In this document: positions 1 to 10,394 of the stretch, one piece after another
Layout: the number at the start of each line of letters is the position of its first letter
Position numbering within the stretch: position 1 is the first letter of the stretch
Assembly: GCA_965649825.1 (NCBI GenBank)
Contig: OZ287717.1
Location: 62,001 to 126,000 of the forward strand
Reading direction: 5' to 3'
Source: Penicillus capitatus
Lineage: Eukaryota > Chlorophyta
DNA length: 64,000 nt
Notes under the pieces: generated by a model
Told to the model about the DNA's origin: nothing
Database searches by the model: none
Seen by the model: the letters and a program-made list of their open reading frames with translations, nothing else
Made by a program: the position numbers and the translations under genes

Positions 1-3000
1 GACACGGTCGAGCGAGGGTGGGAATGTGTCGGCGGGGTCGAGTGGATGCCGACGGACCCTTGGTTGGAGCCCGACGGAGGCGTGCTCGGGCTGTGGCGCG
101 GCCTTTCCGGATTCGACATTTCGGCACACTGCGGCCGACGGAGGGCCCACCGTCGGCAATCTTCGACGCAGACGGGTGCGGGACGTCTCGGGACACACCG
201 CGGATGCCAATCGGTGCAAGCTCGTTTGGCTTTGGGCGGTGTCGTACTTGGTTGAAATCGTGGCGGTTACGTCGCATCAGGTGTAACCTGGCCTGTCAGT
301 ACGATCTGGAAGTGCACGATGACGCCGGCGACACGGTCCAGCGAGGGTGGGAATGTGTCGGCGGGGTCGAGTGGATGCCGACGGACCCTTGGTTGGAGCC
401 CGACGGCGGCGTTCTCGGGCTGTGGCGCGGCCTTTCCGGATTCGACATTTCGGCACACTGCGGCCGACAAAGGGCCCACCGTCGGCAGACTACAACGCAG
501 ACGGGTGCGGGACGTCTCGGGACACACCGCGGATGCCGATCGGTGCAAGCTCGTTTGGCTTTGGGCGGTGTCGTACTTGGTTGAAATCGAGGCCGTTACG
601 TCGCATCAGGTGTAACCTGGCCTGTCAGTACGATCTGGAAGTGCACGATGACGCCGGCAACACGGTCCAGCGAGGGTGGGAATGTGTCGGCGGGGTCGAG
701 TGGATGCCGACGGACCCTTGGTTGGAGCCCGACGGCGGCGTTCTCGGGCTGTGGCGCGGCCTTTCCGGATTCGACATTTCGGCACACTGCGGCCGACGGA
801 GGGCCCACCGTCGGCAGACTACAACGCAGACGGGTGCGGGACGCCTCGGGACACACCGCGGATGCCGATCACCGGAGGTTCGTTTAGCTCTGGGCGGTGT
901 CGTACGGAGTTGAAATCGTGGCGGTTACGTCGCATCAGGTGTAACCTGGCCTGTCAGTACGATCTGGAAGTGCACGATGACGCCGGCGACACGGTCCAGC
1001 GAGGGTGGGAATGTGTCGGCGGGGTCGAGTGGATGCGGACGGACCCTTGGTTGGAGCCCGACGGAGGCGTGCTCGGGCTGTGGGGCGACCTTTCCGGATT
1101 CGACATTTCGGCACACTGCGGCCGACGGAGGGCCCACCGTCGGCAGACTACAACGCAGACGGGTGCGGGACGCCTCGGGACACACCGCGGATGCCGATCA
1201 CCGGAGGTTCGTTTGGCTTTGGGCGGTGTCGTACTTGGTTGAAATCGAGGCCGTTACGTCGCATCAGGTGTAACCTGGCCTGTCAGTACGATCTGGAAGT
1301 GCACGATGACGCCGGCGACACGGTCCAGCGAGGGTGGGAATGTGTCGGCGGGGTCGAGTGGATGCCGACGGACCCTTGGTTGGAGCCCGACGGCGGCGTT
1401 CTCGGGATGTGGCGCGACCTTTCCGGATTCGACATTTCGGCACACTACGGCCGACGGAGGGCCCACCGTCGGCAATCTTCGACGCAGACGGGTGCGGGAC
1501 GCCTCGGGACACACCGCGGATGCCGATCACCGGAGGTTCGTTTTGCTTTGGGCGGTGTCGTACGGAGTTGAAATCGTGGCCGTTACGTCGCATCAGGTGT
1601 AACCTGGCCTGTCAGTACGATCTGGAAGTGCACGATGCCGCCGGCGACACGGTCCAGCGAGGGTGGGAATGTGTCGGCGGGGTCGAGTGGATGCCGACGG
1701 ACCCTTGGTTGGAGCCCGACGGCGGCGTTCTCGGGCTGTGGCGCGACCTTTCCGGATTCGACATTTCGGCACACTGCGGCCGACGGAGGGCCCACCGTCG
1801 GCAGACTACAACGCAGACGGGTGCGGGACGCCTCGGGACACACCGCGGATGCCGATCACCGGAGGTTCGTTTTGCTTTGGGCGGTGTCGTACGGAGTTGA
1901 AATCGAGGCCGTTACGTCGCATCAGGTGTAACCTGGCCTGTCAGTACGATCTGGAAGTGCACGATGACGCCGGCAACACGGTCCAGCGAGGGTGGGAATG
2001 TGTCGGCGGGGTCGAGTGGATGCCGACGGACCCTTGGTTGGAGCCCGACGGCGGCGTTCTCGGGCTGTGGCGCGACCTTTCCGGATTCGACATTTCGGCA
2101 CACTACGGCCGACGGAGGGCCCACCGTCGGCAGACTACAACGCAGACGGGTGCGGGACGTCTCGGGACACACCGCGGATGCCGATCGGTGCAAGCTCGTT
2201 TGGCTTTGGGCGGTGTCGTACTTGGTTGAAATCGTGGCGGTTACGTCGCATCAGGTGTAACCTGGCCTGTCAGTACGATCTGGAAGTGCACGATGACGCC
2301 GGCAACACGGTCCAGCGAGGGTGGGAATGTGTCGGCGGGGTCGAGTGGATGCCGACGGACCCTTGGTTGGAGCCCGACGGCGGCGTTCTCGGGCTGTGGC
2401 GCGGCCTTTCCGGATTCGACATTTCGGCACACTGCGGCCGACAAAGGGCCCACCGTCGGCAGACTACAACGCAGACGGGTGCGGGACGTCTCGGGACACG
2501 TCGCGGATGCCGATCGGTGCAAGCTCGTTTGGCTTTGGGCGGTGTCGTACTTGGTTGAAATCGTGGCGGTTACGTCGCATCAGGTGTAACCTGGCCTGTC
2601 AGTACGATCTGGAAGTGCACGATGACGCCGGCAACACGGTCCAGCGAGGGTGGGAATGTGTCGGCGGGGTCGAGTGGATGCCGACGGACCCTTGGTTGGA
2701 GCCCGACGGCGGCGTTCTCGGGCTGTGGCGCGGCCTTTCCGGATTCGACATTTCGGCACACTGCGGCCGACGGAGGGCCCACCGTCGGCAGACTACAACG
2801 CAGACGGGTGCGGGACGTCTCGGGACACACCGCGGATGCCGATCGGTGCAAGCTCGTTTGGCTTTGGGCGGTGTCGTACTTGGTTGAAATCGAGGCCGTT
2901 ACGTCGCATCAGGTGTAACCTGGCCTGTCAGTACGATCTGGAAGTGCACGATGACGCCGGCGACACGGTCCAGCGAGGGTGGGAATGTGTCGGCGGGGTC

Positions 3001-5859
3001 GAGTGGATGCCGACGGACCCTTGGTTGGAGCCCGACGGCGGCGTTCTCGGGATGTGGCGCGGCCTTTCCGGATTCGACATTTCGGCAGATTGCGGCCGAC
3101 GGAGGGCCCACCGTCGGCAGACTACAACGCAGACGGGTGCGGGACGCCTCGGGACACACCGCGGATGCCGATCACCGGAGGTTCGTTTTGCTTTGGGCGG
3201 TGTCGTACGGAGTTGAAATCGAGGCCGTTACGTCGCATCAGGTGTAACCTGGCCTGTCAGTACGATCTGGAAGTGCACGATGACGCCGGCAACACGGTCC
3301 AGCGAGGGTGGGAATGTGTCGGCGGGGTCGAGTGGATGCCGACGGACCCTTGGTTGGAGCCCGACGGCGGCGTTCTCGGGCTGTGGCGCGGCCTTTCCGG
3401 ATTCGACATTTCGGCACACTGCGGCCGACAAAGGGCCCACCGTCGGCAGACTACAACGCAGACGGGTGCGGGACGTCTCGGGACACACCGCGGATGCCGA
3501 TCGGTGCAAGCTCGTTTGGCTTTGGGCGGTGTCGTACTTGGTTGAAATCGAGGCCGTTACGTCGCATCAGGTGTAACCTGGCCTGTCAGTACGATCTGGA
3601 AGTGCACGATGACGCCGGCGACACGGTCGAGCGAGGGTGGGAATGTGTCGGCGGGGTCGAGTGGATGCCGACGGACCCTTGGTTGGAGCCCGACGGAGGC
3701 GTGCTCGGGCTGTGGCGCGGCCTTTCCGGATTCGACATTTCGGCACACTGCGGCCGACGGAGGGCCCACCGTCGGCAATCTTCGACGCAGACGGGTGCGG
3801 GACGTCTCGGGACACACCGCGGATGCCGATCGGTGCAAGCTCGTTTGGCTTTGGGCGGTGTCGTACTTGGTTGAAATCGTGGCGGTTACGTCGCATCAGG
3901 TGTAACCTGGCCTGTCAGTACGATCTGGAAGTGCACGATGACGCCGGCGACACGGTCCAGCGAGGGTGGGAATGTGTCGGCGGGGTCGAGTGGATGCCGA
4001 CGGACCCTTGGTTGGAGCCCGACGGCGGCGTTCTCGGGCTGTGGCGCGGCCTTTCCGGATTCGACATTTCGGCACACTGCGGCCGACAAAGGGCCCACCG
4101 TCGGCAGACTACAACGCAGACGGGTGCGGGACGTCTCGGGACACGTCGCGGATGCCGATCGGTGCAAGCTCGTTTGGCTTTGGGCGGTGTCGTACTTGGT
4201 TGAAATCGTGGCGGTTACGTCGCATCAGGTGTAACCTGGCCTGTCAGTACGATCTGGAAGTGCACGATGACGCCGGCAACACGGTCCAGCGAGGGTGGGA
4301 ATGTGTCGGCGGGGTCGAGTGGATGCCGACGGACCCTTGGTTGGAGCCCGACGGCGGCGTTCTCGGGCTGTGGCGCGGCCTTTCCGGATTCGACATTTCG
4401 GCACACTGCGGCCGACGGAGGGCCCACCGTCGGCAGACTACAACGCAGACGGGTGCGGGACGTCTCGGGACACACCGCGGATGCCGATCGGTGCAAGCTC
4501 GTTTGGCTTTGGGCGGTGTCGTACTTGGTTGAAATCGAGGCCGTTACGTCGCATCAGGTGTAACCTGGCCTGTCAGTACGATCTGGAAGTGCACGATGAC
4601 GCCGGCGACACGGTCCAGCGAGGGTGGGAATGTGTCGGCGGGGTCGAGTGGATGCCGACGGACCCTTGGTTGGAGCCCGACGGCGGCGTTCTCGGGATGT
4701 GGCGCGGCCTTTCCGGATTCGACATTTCGGCAGATTGCGGCCGACGGAGGGCCCACCGTCGGCAGACTACAACGCAGACGGGTGCGGGACGCCTCGGGAC
4801 ACACCGCGGATGCCGATCACCGGAGGTTCGTTTTGCTTTGGGCGGTGTCGTACGGAGTTGAAATCGAGGCCGTTACGTCGCATCAGGTGTAACCTGGCCT
4901 GTCAGTACGATCTGGAAGTGCACGATGACGCCGGCAACACGGTCCAGCGAGGGTGGGAATGTGTCGGCGGGGTCGAGTGGATGCCGACGGACCCTTGGTT
5001 GGAGCCCGACGGCGGCGTTCTCGGGCTGTGGCGCGGCCTTTCCGGATTCGACATTTCGGCACACTGCGGCCGACAAAGGGCCCACCGTCGGCAGACTACA
5101 ACGCAGACGGGTGCGGGACGTCTCGGGACACACCGCGGATGCCGATCGGTGCAAGCTCGTTTGGCTTTGGGCGGTGTCGTACTTGGTTGAAATCGAGGCC
5201 GTTACGTCGCATCAGGTGTAACCTGGCCTGTCAGTACGATCTGGAAGTGCACGATGACGCCGGCGACACGGTCGAGCGAGGGTGGGAATGTGTCGGCGGG
5301 GTCGAGTGGATGCCGACGGACCCTTGGTTGGAGCCCGACGGAGGCGTGCTCGGGCTGTGGCGCGGCCTTTCCGGATTCGACATTTCGGCACACTGCGGCC
5401 GACAAAGGGCCCACCGTCGGCAGACTACAACGCAGACGGGTGCGGGACGTCTCGGGACACGTCGCGGATGCCGATCGGTGCAAGCTCGTTTGGCTTTGGG
5501 CGGTGTCGTACTTGGTTGAAATCGAGGCCGTTACGTCGCATCAGGTGTAACCTGGCCTGTCAGTACGATCTGGAAGTGCACGATGACGCCGGCGACACGG
5601 TCCAGCGAGGGTGGGAATGTGTCGGCGGGGTCGAGTGGATGCCGACGGACCCTTGGTTGGAGCCCGACGGCGGCGTTCTCGGGCTGTGGCGCGGCCTTTC
5701 CGGATTCGACATTTCGGCACACTGCGGCCGACAAAGGGCCCACCGTCGGCAGACTACAACGCAGACGGGTGCGGGACGCCTCGGGACACACCGCGGATGC
5801 CGATCACCGGAGGTTCGTTTGGCTCTGGGCGGTGTCGTACGGAGTTGAAATCGTGGCGG
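1..5859 (+). repeat. 329-bp satellite array, block A (+ orientation)
   Basis: About 17.8 head-to-tail copies of a 329-bp GC-rich monomer fill this stretch and continue off the left edge. The same landmarks recur every 329 bp, for example the motif starting ggtgtaacctggcctgtcag. Because 329 is not a multiple of three, each frame changes from copy to copy. The many overlapping open frames of about 188, 98 and 93 codons are therefore by-products of high GC, not genes. Copies differ by short co-varying blocks. A run of four monomers at 2293-3509 recurs at 3938-5154, 1645 bp (five monomers) later. This is satellite DNA; a centromeric, subtelomeric or other role cannot be told from sequence alone. 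Confidence 0.97.
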
Positions 5860-6097
5860 TGACATGGGCAAGTACGTGACGGTGGTAGACGCAACAAAGT
5901 TTCTTACAAAGATAATCAATGTGACAATAATCCTCCTTTTATAGTGTTGGGTTTCATAGGTGCTGAGTAGGTGCTGCGTAGGTTCTGGGTAGGTTCTGAT
6001 GTGACGTGGCCATTAAGAGCTGTTTGGCCATCAGTGCCTCTTACGATGATGAGGCATTTATTGGACCATCATCCTTCAGCTCTTCATCATCATGACA
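5860..6097 (-). repeat. 3' LTR of the retrotransposon
   Basis: This is a 238-bp copy of the terminal repeat, downstream of integrase in element orientation. It begins tgacatgggcaag and ends tcatcatcatgaca on the + strand. I saw no difference from the partner at 10157-10394. A tataatcc-like A/T stretch lies inside, but I could not assign a promoter. Confidence 0.95.
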
Positions 6098-6110
6098 ATC
6101 GCTTCCCTGC
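6098..6110 (-). promoter_or_regulatory. Candidate polypurine tract
   Basis: Directly upstream of the 3' LTR (element orientation) the minus strand reads GCAGGGAAGCGAT. It is mostly purines and in the position expected of the plus-strand primer. The tract is short and interrupted, so the call is tentative. Confidence 0.4.
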
Positions 6111-6289
6111 GCTGAACTCCGATTGAAAAAAACGTCGTGGATGATCGCGATGTGCGAGAAAGGGTTTCGTGGAAGAAGAAGAAGAAACGAAACGGTAAAG
6201 TTAGGAAGAAAATGTATCGTGAATCGTCTACGGTCCGAGCCACTGCGGAGGAAGCTGGTTGCCGTGCGTCTGCGCGTGTTGATTGTCAA

Positions 6290-7050
6290 AGAGCAGCACC
6301 AGGGAGCCGACTAGGATGTCGGAGCAACGGTGAGAGTGGGGCAGTTGTTGGTGTGGTTGCTGGTGCTGCATCTGGTGATCGATGGCGGTCCAACGAGTTG
6401 CAAGAAGGGCGCGGTGAAAGTGAGTGGCGCGGGAATGAAGTGCGGGAGAGGTTGAGAACCGAAAGCGGTCTGTGCGGCGCTGAGTTTGGTCACCGAGTTC
6501 GGAAGCGCGTTTAGCAGTGCCTGAATCTGGGGAAGAGCTGATGTCCATTTGCCATGAGATTTGAAGGCGTTGTGGACGGCGGATGACGTCTCGGCTGAGA
6601 CGCTCGGAGGTCCCTATGCATTGGTGCGATCACGGGATGGTGCGATCACGGGATGGTGCGATCACGGGATGGTGCGGCGTTGAATTCCTCGGGCCGACAT
6701 CCAATTGGATAACTGATTGCCTACGAGCGCTGAATCGTTGTCTGTCTGCAGACACTCGGGGTTGCCGAAGAGGGCTGTCCAGCGCTCGAGCAGTTTGATG
6801 ATGGATGTCGCTTTGGCTTGCGAGGATGCCGAGAGAAGACAAAATCGTGTGCAGAGGTTCACTGCGGCGATGATATAGTTTGAGGAGCCGTCAGGCTTCA
6901 TGGGGTCGATGACGTCCATGCCTACGCACTGCCTCATAGGTTGCCACGTATTCAATGACTGCGCGACGGGCGAATCGTGGCGGGCAAAGTGTTGGCACTG
7001 GGGTTGGCGTCATCGGGACATCGACCTGTCTTCAGATAGTTTTCCATCTG
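6290..7050 (-). pseudogene. Retrotransposon integrase, interrupted
   Basis: The minus-strand frame near 6955-6690 has the integrase core pattern: GMDVIDPMKPDGSSNYI, a long spacer, then LQTDNDSALVGNQL, matching the first two catalytic Asp positions. A 16-bp unit repeated three times (6623-6670) cuts the frame just before the expected Glu. Sequence resembling the integrase C-terminal region (NALPNSVTKLSAAQTAFG) continues near 6500. Integrase lying downstream of RT supports Ty3/gypsy assignment. Confidence 0.8.
6623..6670. repeat. 16-bp unit repeated three times
   Basis: The unit ggtgcgatcacgggat occurs three times in tandem inside the integrase frame. Three 16-bp units disturb the frame locally, so this looks like replication slippage in the element. 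Confidence 0.9.
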
Positions 7051-8460
7051 CAGGTACCACACTGGCCAGCAGTTGTGGTGTGCGGTGGCCGCAAGCGCGG
7101 GAGCTTCGGTCGTCGTTGGTCCTTTCCTGCAGAGAGGTTGAGGGTGTCTAGATGACACTGCACGAGGAAGCTCTGCTCGCTGCTTCGACTCGCTTGTTTG
7201 ACAACGGTGGCGTCAGTGAAGATGGTGAGATGTTTGCCCATGAGCAGGTGCCTGTTTCTTCAGCGCCTCTTTCATTCCGAGTAGCTCAGCGTTGCCACTG
7301 GATCGGAACGGTTCACGTTGGAATCCGCCAGCTCGAAGGCGGAGGAGACGTTTAGAGTCACTGTCGAACAACGCGTACCCAAAGCCATCCTAGCGTCGAC
7401 ATACAGGTCGACATTACGGCCAGCTGCGTCAGACCGGTGATACCAGATGCGGTTGAGAGAGCGGAGGAGGGTGGCCCAGCGGTTGGGATCCTCCGCCCAG
7501 TATCGTTGGATGACTTTGGTATTGGCGTTCGTGAGTTTCGACAGGGCCGCTAAGCTGCGGCGGTCGCACTTGCAAGAGTTCAGCAACGTGCGAAAGAGTC
7601 CCGAAAACGAACGGACTGGGGTCTTCGTTTGAGGCTGCGCTGCATTGAGCGACTGCTGCAGCGGGGCCGCTAAGCTGCGGCGGAGGTCGCACTTGCAATA
7701 GTCCAGCAAGGTACGAAGGAGTCCTGAAAACGATCGGATTGCGGTCTTCGTTGATGCGGCGCTGCAGGGGGCAACTGCTGCAGCGTGCTTTGGAGGGCAA
7801 AACGCCTTCGGGCGTGAAGAGGTGTCCGAGGAGCTCGACCTCGTTAACACCGTCCTGGCACTTCTTCGGAGATGCCGTCCACCGGTATTTGTCATAGACC
7901 GTCAGCAGTTGGAGAACTGCTCTCTCGAGATCTTCTTGTGTCCGTGCTCCTACGCAGACGTCGTCGGCATAGCTCTCGATTGCCGTTCGAGTCTTCTGCT
8001 GCTTCAACTGGTCTCGTGCTTCCGCTATGGTTTCTTGAACATCTTGGTCGAAGAAAGCCATTGAGTTGATCCAACCCATCGGAAGCCGTGTGAAGGCGTA
8101 GGGCTTTCGGTCGGACACGGTGACGAAATACGGCTGGAGGCCATGTGCCAGAGGTATCTGCGAGAATCCGTGTCGGAAATCAAACTGCGCATAGTGGCGC
8201 ATCCCGGACAGGTTCTGAACTGCGCCTTCTCGATGCATGGGCAGCGCGGGACTCCTTGTGGTCAGCGTGTTGAGTCCGCGAAAGTCTAGCACTACTCGCC
8301 GCTCGAGCGAGTTCTTCTTCGGAACAGTAAACCAGGGGATGATGTGCTTCGGTTTTCCGTGAAATCGGCTAACGACTCCGGCTTCGATGAGTGCGTCGAT
8401 CTCGTTTCTGCATGCCGTCGTTTCAGCAGCGAACGTGTAGGGAACTTTGGTAAAGACCGA
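7050..8460 (-). pseudogene. Retrotransposon reverse transcriptase / RNase H
   Basis: The minus-strand frame contains RT hallmarks: VLDFRGLN near 8292, a conserved Asp in QFDFRHGFSQ, LPMGW, and the catalytic YADD at 7960-7971. RNase H-like sequence follows (NVDLYVDAR, then LTIFTDATVV near 7230). The upstream part of RT is read in a different frame, so a frameshift lies near 8430-8460. A segment of about 90 bp is duplicated at 7542-7632 and 7663-7755, interrupting the RT-RNase H linker. These breaks suggest the copy is defective or the assembly contains errors. Confidence 0.85.
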
Positions 8461-8913
8461 ATGTAGTTGCCCTTGTACGTCGCGGATGCCGACCTCCCAT
8501 CCCGAAGAACGTCCAATTTTTCACAAAGTACGTCTGGGAATCGGGCCAGCAGCTGTTCGAGACTGCAGCAGCCAATTTTTAGGCTTCTGCGACAGTATGC
8601 CTGACTGCAAGCGTACTGCCGTTTGGGAAAAGGTGGTCTGTTGCTTCTCAACGGATGTGGGTTTCCGTTGCAATCGCACGCGGTATACTCGACGTCTTGT
8701 CTTGTGGGCACGTCCAAGATCGTCGTTCTTCCAGTTATCTTCACTGGTTCCGCGGCATGGTTGGCGAGCGTTGAGAACGTGTGGTACTGCACACCGAGGT
8801 GTACCGAGTATCGCGGTGCCACGGTCGGAACCCTCTTGTACACGAGTGCGCCGGGGAGCACGTTCGGCGTCTGAGCATCCTGCTCTCTCGTGGTCCGAGC
8901 ACGATTGACCGGT

Positions 8914-9450
8914 TCAACGGCACCTGCAGCCGTTCTTCGGTGATTCTCGGTAGATGATCGACTTTTTCGGTGCAGCGGCATATCTTCTCATGCGCGATCT
9001 CATTGGCCGCCCTTTTGTCGGCTTTCGGTCCTGTGAAGTGGCATTTGACCTGTCGCCTCTGATGCTGATAGATCTGTCGTGGGGATGCGCGGAGATCTTA
9101 CTGTCGATCATCGCGCGCATGCACAGTAGTAGATCGTAGCCGTGCCTCGGTAGTACGAGGCAACTCATGGAGAATTGTTGGTCGGAGGATTGCGCCAGGG
9201 CTGCCTGGAAGTCGCATCGTCCGGTGACCTTCGCGGTCTCTCCATGGGCCAACAGCAGACGGGTCTCGTCTGGCCTGACCTTCACTCCCAGTTCTTTCGC
9301 TCGTGCCGGGGATACAATGGAGGACTCGGCGCCAAAATCAACTAAAGCGTTAATATGGCGTGGATATCCCAAATGGCTCGGGGAGAGGAGACCAAGTTTT
9401 AAAACTCTCCTGGTCTTGGTGACCGCTCTAACGGTGTGTGCGAACTGCAC
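8914..9450 (-). pseudogene. Retrotransposon aspartic protease region
   Basis: The minus-strand frame carries the retropepsin-like stretch ALVDFGAESS around 9345-9316, where the usual active site is D-S/T-G-A. It is followed by hydrophobic strands and YDLLLC, the position of the family's ILG motif. One residue (F) replaces the normal S/T after the Asp, so activity is doubtful. The frame then runs into a region linking to reverse transcriptase. Confidence 0.7.
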
Positions 9451-10127
9451 ATCCTGTTCCGTTGGGTCTTCTTCTGTCTCGCTGATGGTCTCGCAGACGT
9501 GTGCTTCGTTTCCTTTCGGCAGAGACTTCTCTGCGGCGAAGGCACGACGCCCATTCCATTCCTCGACTGGCCTGCTGCTCTTCGTGGCCTTGTCGATGCA
9601 TTGCTCGAATTGTTGATCTTTTGTAAGAACTTCAGCATGTTGAGCGCCTCTCGTCTGGAGGTTCTGCAGATGTCCCTGGCTCCGATCATGATTCTTCCAG
9701 CGTTAGAGATCGCTGAAAAGTTGATCGAGCCGTCGTCGCCGATCACTCTTCCGTCGGCGGCAACGTTGACCAATGGCGTCGTCGCCACATCGGGGTCAAT
9801 AGGATCATGATCTGCGTCCGTTCGCGTCAACATGCTCGACTCCCAGAAGCTAGCGTTCCTGAGGACAGTGGTCATGTCCTCAGTTTTGAGGCGCAGAACC
9901 TCGTCGGCAAAAATAGTGCAAACTATGGCCGCGGGTCCGGCAAAAGGCCTCATTGAATGCTGCCTGCGTTCGAAAGCGCGGTCCGACTCGGTCGAGGACC
10001 CGCTGTATCAGATCGAAGGCAGGCGATCTGGGCTCCACCCTCTGAACCACGTACTTGATGCGAGGGCGGTAATCGTCCTCGACGAAGGCTGCCGAGTTGA
10101 GAAGGGACGTGAACTCCTCACAGTCCA
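9399..10127 (-). pseudogene. Retrotransposon gag region, frame-broken
   Basis: The minus-strand frame opens near 10127 with MDCEEFTSLLNSAAFVEDD. It is followed by a continuous protein-like region that changes frame by +1 near 9940 at a CTTTTG run. The downstream frame then carries on to about 9400, ending in a basic, Arg/Lys/Ser-rich tail. The position just inside the 5' LTR and the basic C-terminus fit a Gag nucleocapsid precursor. I did not see a clear CCHC zinc knuckle. The frame change could be a one-base indel, a sequencing error in the homopolymer, or programmed frameshifting. Confidence 0.65.
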
Positions 10128-10136
10128 TCTTCGAAA

Positions 10137-10154
10137 GTCGCCGCTCCGAAACCA
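10137..10154 (-). promoter_or_regulatory. Candidate tRNA primer-binding site
   Basis: Two bases inside the 5' LTR the minus strand reads TGGTTTCGGAGCGG. It starts with TGG, the complement of a tRNA CCA end, as expected for the minus-strand DNA primer site of an LTR retrotransposon. The matching tRNA was not identified. Confidence 0.6.
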
Positions 10155-10156
10155 AT

Positions 10157-10394
10157 TGACATGGGCAAGTACGTGACGGTGGTAGACGCAACAAAGTTTC
10201 TTACAAAGATAATCAATGTGACAATAATCCTCCTTTTATAGTGTTGGGTTTCATAGGTGCTGAGTAGGTGCTGCGTAGGTTCTGGGTAGGTTCTGATGTG
10301 ACGTGGCCATTAAGAGCTGTTTGGCCATCAGTGCCTCTTACGATGATGAGGCATTTATTGGACCATCATCCTTCAGCTCTTCATCATCATGACA
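10157..10394 (-). repeat. 5' LTR of the retrotransposon
   Basis: This 238-bp terminal repeat lies upstream of gag in element orientation and matches 5860-6097 by eye. As the 5' LTR it should carry the element promoter. The + strand immediately to the right (10395) is satellite. Confidence 0.95.

Larger units (their letters stand above)
5860..10394 (-). mobile_element. Ty3/gypsy-type LTR retrotransposon inserted in satellite
   Basis: The 4535-bp element is bounded by 238-bp direct repeats (5860-6097 and 10157-10394) that look identical by eye and have TG...CA ends. It is flanked by the duplicated target gcgg (5856-5859 and 10395-10398), and the satellite resumes exactly after it. Read on the minus strand the order is gag, protease, reverse transcriptase, RNase H, integrase. 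RT before integrase is the Ty3/gypsy (Metaviridae) arrangement. The frames are interrupted, so this copy probably cannot supply its own full proteins, although identical LTRs argue for a recent insertion. Confidence 0.95.
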
